This document shows positions 26,654 to 34,929 of a stretch of DNA of 64,000 nt, piece by piece (the first letter of the stretch is position 1; each line of letters opens with the position of its first letter). The notes under the pieces were generated by a model. That model worked only from the letters and a program-made list of their open reading frames with translations, did no database searches and was not told the origin of the DNA. This stretch comes from Candidatus Marsarchaeota archaeon (GTDB taxonomy: Archaea > Micrarchaeota > Micrarchaeia > Micrarchaeales > Micrarchaeaceae): NCBI GenBank assembly GCA_023485295.1, contig JAMCZQ010000004.1:33458-97457 (forward strand), written 5' to 3'. The position numbers were made by a program, and so were the translations under genes.

Positions 26654-27829
26654 ATGTATTTGATTAAAACTGGAGCCGTATTATCAATTGATTTTATGAG
26701 AGAATTATATATACCAAACAAAAACCACACTATAGGGTATTCAGGCAACAAAATATACAAACCCATGAAACAAATTTCTAATGCTATCGAAAAAGCAGAA
26801 TTATACAAAAGAATCGAAGAATTTAGGACAACTAAAAAATGGGAGCATATAGCAAGAATAAATCAAACTATCGCACTTTCAGTAAATGAATATTTCAATA
26901 AGCTCGGTTCCGCATTTACTCTCTTGCCTTTGACTACTAGGATGATATCTTCTCCAGCCGCATTATACGGCAAAGGGCACATAGACTATACTAGCGACAC
27001 TGTCCCGGTAAAGTTAAAATGGTTTAATTTAAAAAAAGACATATTTTTATCTGAATCTTCTCAAATCTATCTAGAACTACACCTAATAAATGAAAATTTA
27101 AATTCTGTCTACTCAATATACAATTCTTTCAGAAAAGAGAAATCAGATGCTACACACTTAAGCGAATTCCACCACATCGAATTTGAAGGTAAAATTTCGC
27201 AAAAGGAAAACATAAGGGTAATGACCAAACTTATCTTTAATACTATAAAGAAATTATTGAATAATAATATTGAAGATTTATCCTACTTTTTATATGATGA
27301 GGATATAGAAGATTTAAAAAAATTGTCAAATTCAACAAAAATAAAAGAAATAACTTTTGATCAAGCTTTAGATGTGCTTTACACGTCTACCAAAAACCCA
27401 AAATATAAAAAATTCACTACAAAATATTTTGGCTCATGGGAAGAAGTAAAACTTACTAAAGAACTGGATAATATGGTAATAATTTCAGAGTTCCCATTGT
27501 ATGAAGTGGCATTTTACCATGCCCCAATAATAGACAATAAAAATCGCGAGGTCGCAGACAACTCAGATTTCATCTGGCCATATTATCGTGAATTTGCAGG
27601 AAGCGGGCATAGGGTTAGAAATATGTCAGAACTGCTAATCAAAGCTAAAAAATTCAATCTTCCAAGAGAAGATTATAAATATTATATACAGTCTAGAAGT
27701 TCACTAACATATAAAGAAACATCTGGATTCGGTATCGGATGGGAGCGCATGCTGCAAGGATTGCTTAAGATGCCTTATATACATTCTGTGGCTACATTCC
27801 CTAGGGTACATAATACACTTTATCCTTGA
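26654..27829 (+). CDS. Asparagine-synthetase/AsnRS-like class II ligase core
   Basis: A 391-residue protein with the catalytic core of class IIb synthetases but no anticodon-binding OB domain. Motif 2 reads F159-R160-K-E162 followed by HLSEFHHIEFE; motif 3 is GFGIGWERMLQGLL with R365, then FPRVHNTLYP. The order and spacing match archaeal asparagine synthetase related to AsnRS (AS-AR), which activates Asp as the adenylate. It keeps the ATP-binding Arg residues and should be able to form an acyl-adenylate. The first 37 residues are not in AS-AR; M38 at 26765 is an alternative start. It is the first gene of the cluster, and its stop overlaps the next ATG (TGATG). A normal AspRS is at 60018, so this copy is a paralogue. 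Confidence 0.75.
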   Translation: MYLIKTGAVLSIDFMRELYIPNKNHTIGYSGNKIYKPMKQISNAIEKAELYKRIEEFRTTKKWEHIARINQTIALSVNEYFNKLGSAFTLLPLTTRMISSPAALYGKGHIDYTSDTVPVKLKWFNLKKDIFLSESSQIYLELHLINENLNSVYSIYNSFRKEKSDATHLSEFHHIEFEGKISQKENIRVMTKLIFNTIKKLLNNNIEDLSYFLYDEDIEDLKKLSNSTKIKEITFDQALDVLYTSTKNPKYKKFTTKYFGSWEEVKLTKELDNMVIISEFPLYEVAFYHAPIIDNKNREVADNSDFIWPYYREFAGSGHRVRNMSELLIKAKKFNLPREDYKYYIQSRSSLTYKETSGFGIGWERMLQGLLKMPYIHSVATFPRVHNTLYP

Positions 27830-28761
27830 TGTCAGGATTGGTGTTATGTTTGGCCAACGAAATAGAAAATTTATATCAAATATACCCATGGCTTAAAATT
27901 AATCATAGCGTTGAGGAGTACATAGAACCTCGCTATTATAACAGGTTACTTAAGGATTATATATTCGAAGGCAAAAGCGACATAAATATTTTCAAAAATT
28001 TTCTGAATGGTATTGATAAAAATAAACCTATCAAGGCTTTGGAACTCGGATGCGGTTCCGGGAGAGCCACAGAAGTATTCATAAACTATTCAAAAAATAA
28101 AAATTTTGATTTGAAATTAGTTGATTTAAGTAAAAATATGCTGGATTTTTCCAAGCGGAGATTTCAAGATTCCGGAAATATACAGTTCATAAAATCTGAT
28201 TCTATAGATTTCATAAAAAGAACTACGCAGGTATACGACTTAATATTCAGTCTATGGAGCTTTTCGCATTCTGTGCACCAGAACCTTATAAAAAAAGGCA
28301 TGCCAGAAGGAAAAGTTTATGTCAAAAACGTTCTTAAAAAAATGGTAAAAACTAATATGGCTGATAATTCCAAATTTTTTCTTATACATTTCGATTCGCT
28401 TTCCGAAGAGCAGAAAATATTAATGAGGCAATGGAGAAAAGCATTTCCGATATATAAAGAAATCAGGTTTCAAAGCCCGTCAAAACGCCTAATAGATGAG
28501 GCATTCAAAGAACTAAAAAATGAAGGCATTATAAAACTTAAAACAAAGCACATTGTAGGAAAAGCCATACACTATACGTCATTCGGCGAAGCTTTGGAAA
28601 TATTTTTTAATTTCCACATGGAGTCTTATTTTAACAAAAGCCCATTGCTTCCTGAAATGATCAACGAGCTAAAGGAGTATTTTACAAAATTTGCTAATAG
28701 TAAAAACGAAATCAAAATCAAGCCAGGCTGTTTCGTATATGAGGTTGAAAAATATGGCTGA
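27829..28761 (+). CDS. Class I SAM-dependent methyltransferase
   Basis: A 310-residue Rossmann-fold methyltransferase. KALELGCGSGRATEVF near residue 70 is motif I, KLVDLSKNMLDFSKRRF carries the acidic residue that binds the ribose, and YDLIFSLWSFSHSV is the post-II strand. About 150 residues after the core form a substrate domain. The ATG shares its A with the stop of the ligase gene, so the two are translationally coupled. The substrate is unknown; the context suggests an amino-acid- or adenylate-derived compound. Confidence 0.82.
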   Translation: MSGLVLCLANEIENLYQIYPWLKINHSVEEYIEPRYYNRLLKDYIFEGKSDINIFKNFLNGIDKNKPIKALELGCGSGRATEVFINYSKNKNFDLKLVDLSKNMLDFSKRRFQDSGNIQFIKSDSIDFIKRTTQVYDLIFSLWSFSHSVHQNLIKKGMPEGKVYVKNVLKKMVKTNMADNSKFFLIHFDSLSEEQKILMRQWRKAFPIYKEIRFQSPSKRLIDEAFKELKNEGIIKLKTKHIVGKAIHYTSFGEALEIFFNFHMESYFNKSPLLPEMINELKEYFTKFANSKNEIKIKPGCFVYEVEKYG

Positions 28762-29923
28762 CCAAAAATTCAATAAAAAGGAACTATACAAAAAAATGGA
28801 AAAAGAATTAAATTTGGACGGGACATCAGATAAGCTTGCCAAAGCACCATTCGAAAAGGTAAAACCGATACTTATCCAGATGGCCAGAATCCGTTCGGCA
28901 AATACAAAACCTGCAGAAATTCTTAAAGACTACGAATCAAAAGGTGATTTTTACGGAGTAAGCAGCATAAACCCTAAAAAAATTCTTGAATTTGGAATGC
29001 TATTTTATTCTGTCCTGCCTTCAAACATTGTCCCTGTCGAAGTGTCGCCAATAATGCCAATTGGGCTCAATTCCGTCTTGACAAAATTAAGCCAAGACAT
29101 ATCATTGGCAACAATAAACAATTCAGAAGTAGTGAGCGACCCTACAACTCCATTAGTTCTCGAATGTGCAAGGATTAAAAAATACAGGGCCATGTCTAGA
29201 GGTGAAGTAGCCGAAGACGCACCCATAGAGCTTGCAACTATGAAAAGGGTTTTAAGGCTACAGCCTTTCGATAAAAGCAAAGGCTATATGCAGCATTTTA
29301 ATTTGCTGGGCATATGCTCTGCTGGTCGCCACAAGGATTCTACACCAATCATAATAAAATTTATGGAAGAGCACGTTAGCGTATGGCTAGACTTTATAGA
29401 AAAGTTAAGGGCCAATGGCTACACATTCAATAATGTCAGTTTAAAATTTTCCGATGCGGGATTTTTGGATTACATAATTAAAAAATTCAATCTGCCTAGG
29501 GAAACAATAGGCAGAAATGCTTTCAATGAAGATTTTGATTTTATAAAAGAATACTCTATACCTTTGCCTAAAGAGGTTGACTCAATAGGTGATATGATAA
29601 AAGCAAACCCCGATAATTTATACTCCTCTTATGGGAAATCATACCTATTTGCTATAGAAAAATTATTGTTGGAAAAATTAAAAAACAAATATAAAAACGT
29701 AAAGTTTAGTTTCGATTTTGCAAGAAAAGCTGGCCTTGGCTATTACAATAACGCTTGTTTTCATATATTCGGTTCCAATGGCGAAGGCGAAACTATACAA
29801 ATTGCAGATGGTGGCACAGTTGATTGGTTGGCAAAGCTTACAAATAACAATAAAGAGCAATGTGTCACTTCAGGGTTCGGTGCAGAACTAATACAAAAAC
29901 TTTTCTATGACAATATAAAATAA
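28754..29923 (+). CDS. HisRS-like class II synthetase core paralogue
   Basis: A 389-residue protein that I place in the class II synthetase fold near HisRS/HisZ. A motif 2-like segment reads RLQPFDKSKGYMQHFNLLGI (R168, with Q170 where Glu is usual). KAGLGYYNNACFHIFG corresponds to the HisRS RGLDYYTGTVFE histidine loop, with its Arg replaced by Ala. IADGGTVDWLAKL matches the HisRS GGRYDxL block, and GFGAELIQKLF motif 3, with Glu where the motif 3 Arg-bearing helix begins. No HisRS anticodon domain follows. ATG 28754 lies 7 bp after GAGGTT and overlaps the upstream methyltransferase by 8 bp. It may activate or bind an amino acid, or be a regulatory pseudo-synthetase. Confidence 0.55.
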   Translation: MADQKFNKKELYKKMEKELNLDGTSDKLAKAPFEKVKPILIQMARIRSANTKPAEILKDYESKGDFYGVSSINPKKILEFGMLFYSVLPSNIVPVEVSPIMPIGLNSVLTKLSQDISLATINNSEVVSDPTTPLVLECARIKKYRAMSRGEVAEDAPIELATMKRVLRLQPFDKSKGYMQHFNLLGICSAGRHKDSTPIIIKFMEEHVSVWLDFIEKLRANGYTFNNVSLKFSDAGFLDYIIKKFNLPRETIGRNAFNEDFDFIKEYSIPLPKEVDSIGDMIKANPDNLYSSYGKSYLFAIEKLLLEKLKNKYKNVKFSFDFARKAGLGYYNNACFHIFGSNGEGETIQIADGGTVDWLAKLTNNNKEQCVTSGFGAELIQKLFYDNIK

Positions 29924-29945
29924 AAAATGCCAAAACGATGATTAT

Positions 29946-30764
29946 ATGCAAGCTAAAATTGGAGACCTGGACAAGTTGGACTACAATGAGTTAATATCTA
30001 TCGTAAAAGAAACCAACAGGCCTCCAGGCGGCAAAAATACTGTTTTTGAAATTATAAACAGGCTGATGGTATCCCAAAATACATCAATATTAGAAATTGG
30101 CACCAGTACTGGATTTACTGCTATAGAAATTAGCAGGTTCGTGAAAAGCAAAATAACCTCTGTAGACATAAATGAACTTAGCCTAAAAGAAGCTGGCAGA
30201 AGAGCCAAAGGCGAAGGGTACACTAATATACAATTTGTAAAAGCCGATGTTACAAAGCTCCCTTTCAAAAACGAGTCATTTGACGTTGTCATAGTGGGGA
30301 ATGTGCTCTCCTTACTGCAAAATAGAGAAAAGGCAATAAAAGAATGCATGCGTGTTTGTAAAAAGGATGGGTTTATAGTTGCGATACCTATGTATTATTT
30401 AAAAAGGCCAACAAAAAAACTTGTAAACGATGTTTCAAACGCTTTAAAAGTTAAAATAACTCCTTTATACAAAAAAGACTGGGTTGACTTTTTCTCCATA
30501 AATGGCCTGGAAATCTACTGGTCCAAAAATTTCAAATTCGATTATATAAAAGATAAAGTAGTTACTTCATTTGTAGATTCGCTAATCAACAAATCCCGCA
30601 TGAAAGATATAGATAGTGCAGTTCTGCCAAAATTGCATGGTAAATACAAAAAATACATGCTATTATTCAGGGATAATCTGTCCATTATGGGCTATACCAT
30701 ACTTATATTATCCAAGCACAGGGTATGGGAAGATCCGGAGCTTTATACTTCAACAGAAATCTAG
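29946..30764 (+). CDS. Second class I SAM-dependent methyltransferase of the cluster
   Basis: A 272-residue methyltransferase with motif I ILEIGTSTGFTAIEIS, ribose-binding TSVDINE, the Asp segment FVKADVTKLPFK and post-II SFDVVIVGNVLSLLQ. The C-terminal 120 residues are basic and form the acceptor domain. It is 22 bp after the HisRS-like gene on the same strand and equally AT-rich. It is not closely similar to the first methyltransferase, suggesting two different methylation steps. Confidence 0.82.
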   Translation: MQAKIGDLDKLDYNELISIVKETNRPPGGKNTVFEIINRLMVSQNTSILEIGTSTGFTAIEISRFVKSKITSVDINELSLKEAGRRAKGEGYTNIQFVKADVTKLPFKNESFDVVIVGNVLSLLQNREKAIKECMRVCKKDGFIVAIPMYYLKRPTKKLVNDVSNALKVKITPLYKKDWVDFFSINGLEIYWSKNFKFDYIKDKVVTSFVDSLINKSRMKDIDSAVLPKLHGKYKKYMLLFRDNLSIMGYTILILSKHRVWEDPELYTSTEI

Positions 30765-30767
30765 CTT

Positions 30768-31787
30768 TCACTCCCTAACTCCAGATTCCAAAAATTCAAA
30801 TCTATTGTCTTCAGAGTCAAGTGCAGCTTTTACCCCAATTGGGACTGTAATCTGCGGATCAGTATGTCCTATGTCCACTCCGAATAATATCGGGAACGAA
30901 TATCCGCTTGTCCTTTCAACCAGCTTTTGCTTTAATAATTCAAGGTCTTCTTGTGTGTAATAAGGCCTTCCGAAGACCATTCCCTTGATTTTTTCAAAAA
31001 CGCCCAGCATCTCCAATTGGCTCAAATACCAATCCACATAGGGCAAAGGATCTCCTTCCTCAAAATTCTGGCCTTCGGATATTTCCAAAAACAATATGCT
31101 GCCATCGTAATCCTGCCAGTATCTAGTTCCTGCCAAGTGGGCAATTGATTCTATGCAACCTCCCAAAATCCTCCCTTCTGCTTTTCCCTGCTTGATCCAC
31201 TCAAATCCTTTGTTTTTCTCTAATTTTCTCGGCCGTGTCAAGTCCAGCTTCTTGCTCCAATCCAAAAATTCGCCAGTCCATTCTTTTGACGGATTGACTT
31301 TACCTATTGGTTCTGTTGAAGCAACTGCCTTATTGAAATAATCTAGGGTATAATCCAATGGCTTGGGATATTCTCCAAACTGCGTGGCTGCGCAGGGCCC
31401 ATAAAAAGTTACTAAATCTGCCTGGGTATTAAACGCATGGTGAAGTATCGTATTGTCCGAGTACCCGCAAAAAATCTTCGGGTTTTTCTTTATCTCATCA
31501 AAATCCAAATACTTTAGCGTCTGCGTAGCAACCGTTCCTCCGGTAAGGGCTATTATCGCTTTTACCTCGCTATCTTTAAAAGCGTCCATTATGTCCCTGG
31601 CGCGTTCAATAGCAGTCCCGGATTCCCACAAGTTCACCTTTCTCGTGCATGAGAATTCTTTAACCTTATAATTCTGCGATTCCAAAAACTTTATTGCGTT
31701 ATCGAGCCTGTGCTGAAAATAGAGCCCTGCAGAAGGCGCAATTATTCCTATGGTGTCTCCTTCGCTTAGCTTTTTTGGTTTTTGCAT
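30768..31787 (-). CDS. MccF/LD-carboxypeptidase family serine peptidase (S66)
   Basis: A 339-residue protein of peptidase family S66. GDTIGIIAPSAG opens the fold; GYSDNT gives the nucleophile S110, FLEISEG E235 and DIGHTDPQITVPIG H308. The triad spacing of 125 and 73 residues is close to that of MccF (S118, E243, H311). MccF cleaves the amide that joins aminoacyl groups to nucleotides in microcin C and related aminoacyl-adenylates, giving immunity; LD-carboxypeptidases in the same family act on murein, which archaea lack. ATG 31787 is chosen over the upstream ATG because a TATA box sits 27 bp before it. The gene is convergent with the cluster, with a 3-bp gap. Confidence 0.82.
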   Translation of the reverse strand: MQKPKKLSEGDTIGIIAPSAGLYFQHRLDNAIKFLESQNYKVKEFSCTRKVNLWESGTAIERARDIMDAFKDSEVKAIIALTGGTVATQTLKYLDFDEIKKNPKIFCGYSDNTILHHAFNTQADLVTFYGPCAATQFGEYPKPLDYTLDYFNKAVASTEPIGKVNPSKEWTGEFLDWSKKLDLTRPRKLEKNKGFEWIKQGKAEGRILGGCIESIAHLAGTRYWQDYDGSILFLEISEGQNFEEGDPLPYVDWYLSQLEMLGVFEKIKGMVFGRPYYTQEDLELLKQKLVERTSGYSFPILFGVDIGHTDPQITVPIGVKAALDSEDNRFEFLESGVRE

Positions 31788-31808
31788 GGATATAGTTGAA
31801 TCATAAAA

Positions 31809-31818
31809 AATATAAATG
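31809..31818 (-). promoter_or_regulatory. TATA box of the MccF-like gene
   Basis: On the minus strand the element reads CATTTATATT, centred 27 bp upstream of ATG 31787. That is the usual TATA-to-start distance, so the mRNA is probably leaderless and ATG 31832 lies outside it. Confidence 0.55.
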
Positions 31819-31917
31819 CCTCCTTTAGCCATGCAAAATTTTGTGGTTTAAAGCAATATGGCTAAAATATGCTAATTATCTAAAAAGATAAATAAAAAAG
31901 AAAAAGAAAAGCTCCAA

Positions 31918-32307
31918 TCACTTTCCGAAATACGCTTTGACATTGGGCCTTGTGAAGTACCATAGTATTACTATGCCTATTATGGTGCCTATTGGTATGT
32001 CTATAAGATCAAGCACTCCGCCAATCATTATGAGTATGCGCGCCCAGTTCTTACCTGTGAAAAGTGCCAATCCTGTTACGATTGCGAAAATGCCCACTAT
32101 TAGCACTATAACGCCAAATGCGGCGCCCAATATGCCTATCAAAGCACCTGACACTAGCCCTAATGCGACGTAAATTATCCCTACCAGTATCTGGAACACT
32201 GCCAGTATTGTTACGCCTTTTGGCCTATTGCCCCTTCCTGCACCGAACTTGCCGACCTGCGCCTGCATGCCCGGCTGCGCCATGTTGTTGTCTGCCATTG
32301 ACATCAA
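31918..32307 (-). CDS. Small four-helix membrane protein
   Basis: A 129-residue protein with a Gly/Gln/Met-rich hydrophilic N-terminus (about 30 residues) followed by four hydrophobic segments rich in Gly and Ile, with ALFTGKNWARILIMIGGVLD between helices 2 and 3. This layout resembles small archaeal membrane proteins of the DUF4064/DUF7144 kind. Transport or scaffold function cannot be decided. ATG 32298 (MADNN) is an alternative start. Confidence 0.65.
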   Translation of the reverse strand: MMSMADNNMAQPGMQAQVGKFGAGRGNRPKGVTILAVFQILVGIIYVALGLVSGALIGILGAAFGVIVLIVGIFAIVTGLALFTGKNWARILIMIGGVLDLIDIPIGTIIGIVILWYFTRPNVKAYFGK

Positions 32308-32397
32308 TTCACCGTTCAGAATTGAGAAGAAAAATTTAAAAATAGCGCTGTAATCCCTTTACAGAATAAAACAGAAAAAATCAAGAAAAAGCAACGA

Positions 32398-32688
32398 TTA
32401 CTCGTATTCGTTAGGGACTTCCAGCTCCTTATGCCCTGCTTCTTCCAACTTTACGTTTTCTATCTGTGCGTTGCCCTCCTTGTAAGCGTAGTGCACTCCC
32501 TGCTTTTCATTCTGCACGTTCCTGTGGCTCCCGTCGCAGAAAGGCTTGTGCTTGGACAGCCCGCACGCGCACATGTGAAGCTCGAAATTCTTCAGCTTCT
32601 CGTCGCTTGTCAGGTTCGCGAATCCTGGCACTTCGCCAAGCTTCACAACAAACGGATGGTTCCTGTCATGCCTTACATATCTGCTCAT
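32398..32688 (-). CDS. CDGSH iron-sulfur domain protein
   Basis: A 96-residue soluble protein with one CDGSH motif, CACGLSKHKPFCDGSH, giving the 2Fe-2S ligands C40, C42, C51 and H55. The N-terminal strand YVRHDRNHPFVVKL and the absence of a membrane anchor fit the archaeal single-domain mitoNEET-like type. It likely takes part in electron transfer or cluster handling. It has its own promoter region. Confidence 0.92.
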   Translation of the reverse strand: MSRYVRHDRNHPFVVKLGEVPGFANLTSDEKLKNFELHMCACGLSKHKPFCDGSHRNVQNEKQGVHYAYKEGNAQIENVKLEEAGHKELEVPNEYE

Positions 32689-32795
32689 CTATTTCACCTG
32701 TGCAGCTTTTGTTTTTAAGCTTATTAAGCGTTGGCACTAATGCTTGTGGAAACCAATAAAACCAAAAATAAAAAGAACCAGAATGCTGCAGGAGC

Positions 32796-33200
32796 TCATA
32801 TGTTGCTCCTGTCAGCGTTGAACATCTTGTGGCTTTTTGGCTTTAGCTTTGAGAGTATGTACTTGAAAGCCAATTCCGGATTGCTTGCCTCGCCACATGA
32901 GTATATATCCAATGTCGCATAGCTGCTCTCAGGCCACGTATGCAGGGCTATATGGCTCTCTTCTATCAGCGCTATAACCGAAACGCCTCCTGGTATGCCA
33001 TTGTATGCAGAAAACTTTTTCGTAAGCAGCTCTATTATGTGCATGTTTCCTATTTTGGCGGAATCCACAACCAGCTTTGTCAGGAAATCGAGGTTTGCGG
33101 TGAATCGCTCTTCAACCTCGTACATGTTTCCATATACATGTTTTCCCACAATCCTTGGGCGTTGCCTCTGTACGATCTGCGTCTCAGCTATTTTTGCCAT
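32796..33200 (-). CDS. speH: S-adenosylmethionine decarboxylase-type pyruvoyl enzyme
   Basis: A 134-residue class 1B proenzyme. VSVIALIEESHIALHTWPE is the self-cleavage region: cleavage before S82 forms the pyruvoyl group. GKHVYGNMYEV at the N-terminus and LDIYSCG with C102 complete the active site. It makes decarboxylated SAM for spermidine synthesis. In some Crenarchaeota a close homologue is an arginine decarboxylase, so substrate is not certain. The 230-bp gap to thyX holds divergent promoters. Confidence 0.87.
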   Translation of the reverse strand: MAKIAETQIVQRQRPRIVGKHVYGNMYEVEERFTANLDFLTKLVVDSAKIGNMHIIELLTKKFSAYNGIPGGVSVIALIEESHIALHTWPESSYATLDIYSCGEASNPELAFKYILSKLKPKSHKMFNADRSNI

Positions 33201-33441
33201 CTTTTCTTCACCTATGACCCGTTAAGAGCGGTGCATAAATGCTTATAAAGAAACGTAAATGCTTAAAAAGTTTATTAATCAATTGAAACAAAAATCCAGT
33301 AAAGCAAAACATAAAAGTAAACAAGCATGTAACAGAGTACATGCATTTTTGAGCAGGATTTTGCATCCTCATTGGCATGCCGCCATCCTGTGCGCGCAAT
33401 ACGCTTAAATATTATATGCGCATGAGTTGTGAGTGATTTGC

Positions 33442-34386
33442 ATGGAACGCATAGACAATCAGGCTTCGCAAAAAGAGCAAAAAATGGAAAGGATCGAGGT
33501 CAAAGAAGCTAACGAGATAATAGGCAAGCAGTATAAGGTTTTGGACCACGGCTTCATAGCGCTTGTAGACTACATGGGGAACGATTCTTCAATAGTGCAG
33601 GCTGCAAGGGTGTCCTATGGTGCAGGCACCAAAAGCATCAGGGACGACAGCGGGCTTATAAGATATCTGATGAGGCACGAGCACACAACCCCTTTTGAAA
33701 TGGTGGAGTTCAAGTTCCTGGCGCGCATGCCGATATTCGCCGCGAGGCAGTGGGTCAGGCACAGGACAGCCAGCATAAACGAGTATTCCGCAAGGTATTC
33801 CATAGTAAAGGACGAGTATTATGTGCCTGAGCTCGCGCAGATACAGGCGCAATCAACAACGAACAGGCAGGGCCGCGAAGCAGGAAAGCTATCCGCCGAA
33901 ACGCAGGAAGCTACTGCCAAGGACATAAAGGCCTTTTCAGGCAAAGCATATGCGCTTTATTCGGACCTGATAGAGCGCGGCGTTGCAAGGGAACTTGCAA
34001 GGATGGTGCTGCCATTAAATTTCTATACCGAATGGTATTGGAAGAGCAACCTGCACAACACATTCCACTTCCTCTCCCTGAGGCTTGACCCTCATGCGCA
34101 ATGGGAGATAAGGCAGTATGCAGTGAAGATGGGCGAAATTGTAAAGAGCGTAGTCCCGGTAGCATACGCTGCATTTGAGGACTTTACCCTTAACGGTGTA
34201 AGGCTTTCAAGCAAGGAGCAGGCAGCTGTGGGCATGATTCTAAAAGGCAGCTCTGTCGAGGAAGCTTGCTCAAGCGCAAAGCTAATGCTGCGAAAGGAGG
34301 ACGGCAAGCCTGTAAAGACTGGCGAAGGGCCGGAGTTTATAGAAAAGCTGGCAAAGATAACGGAAAAGGCAAAGTCGCTTGGCTAG
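33442..34386 (+). CDS. thyX: FAD-dependent thymidylate synthase ThyX
   Basis: A 314-residue flavin-dependent thymidylate synthase. The signature RHRTASINEYSARYS (RHR at 106-108) binds FAD and dUMP, and the second half carries NTFHFLSLRLDPHAQWEIRQ, which aligns with the family's dUMP loop. Archaeal ThyX is usually 220-250 residues; the extra length is an N-terminal tail and a C-terminal helical tail. GTG 33433 is also in frame. A TATA element CTTAAATATT at 33404-33413 suggests a start of transcription near the chosen ATG. It uses dUMP made via Dcd and methylene-folate. Confidence 0.92.
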   Translation: MERIDNQASQKEQKMERIEVKEANEIIGKQYKVLDHGFIALVDYMGNDSSIVQAARVSYGAGTKSIRDDSGLIRYLMRHEHTTPFEMVEFKFLARMPIFAARQWVRHRTASINEYSARYSIVKDEYYVPELAQIQAQSTTNRQGREAGKLSAETQEATAKDIKAFSGKAYALYSDLIERGVARELARMVLPLNFYTEWYWKSNLHNTFHFLSLRLDPHAQWEIRQYAVKMGEIVKSVVPVAYAAFEDFTLNGVRLSSKEQAAVGMILKGSSVEEACSSAKLMLRKEDGKPVKTGEGPEFIEKLAKITEKAKSLG

Positions 34387-34522
34387 CGGCTATGCAAATC
34401 AAACTGGCATGACGTGCGCCGAGAATTCAGAAATATTTAATAATATTATCAAGAAAAGATAAATGCTAATTAAGAATGTTTTTAGGGCTTAATCGGCCAA
34501 TTACCAATAAAGGTGCAATCAA

Positions 34523-34675
34523 ATGGGAAAGTTTCCTTTAGCAGACGCAGAATTGTCTAGAATATGGATATGCAGGAGGTGCAAGACGCGCAACAAGGCC
34601 GGCAGCAAGATGTGCCGAAAGTGCGGTTACAAGGTTCTAAGGCCCAAGAGGAAAGAAGCGAGGTCCAAGAAGTAA
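34523..34675 (+). CDS. rpl40e: Ribosomal protein eL40
   Basis: A 50-residue protein starting MGKFPLADAE with four zinc Cys in ICRRCKTRN and MCRKCGYKVLRPKRK, the eL40 zinc ribbon and basic tail. AGGTG lies 9 bp before the ATG. It is a component of the large subunit in archaea and eukaryotes. It is followed closely by a small winged-helix gene and the DUF2666-like gene, likely one operon. Confidence 0.92.
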   Translation: MGKFPLADAELSRIWICRRCKTRNKAGSKMCRKCGYKVLRPKRKEARSKK

Positions 34676-34700
34676 CGATTAATCGTATGAAGGTGCTAAA

Positions 34701-34922
34701 ATGGCGGATCTAAACCCAACAGAACAGATTATAATGAAGGCGCTGCAGGAGCTCGGTGCAACAAATGAAAAGACAATAAAGACTGCGGACGACATTATGA
34801 AGAAGTCCAACAGGCCAAAAGGTCTTGTAACGAACGCTCTTGTAGAACTTACAAAAAAAGGCGTGATAAAGCGCGTTGCGCGAGAGAAGGCTGCAGGCTA
34901 TTACATACTGAAGATGCAATAA
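34701..34922 (+). CDS. Small winged-helix protein
   Basis: A 73-residue wHTH protein: TEQIIMKALQELGATNEKTI, then DIMKKSNRPKGLVTNALVEL and a basic wing KKGVIKRVAREKAAGYYIL. It starts 25 bp after eL40 and has GAAGGTG before the ATG. It is probably a DNA-binding or translation-related protein cotranscribed with the ribosomal gene. No closer family is recognised. Confidence 0.7.
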   Translation: MADLNPTEQIIMKALQELGATNEKTIKTADDIMKKSNRPKGLVTNALVELTKKGVIKRVAREKAAGYYILKMQ

Positions 34923-34929
34923 TACATGT

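Noticed and set aside
30616..30960. 114-codon plus-strand frame across the end of the second methyltransferase and the peptidase gene
   Set aside because: It crosses two well-supported genes in a different frame and has no initiation signals.
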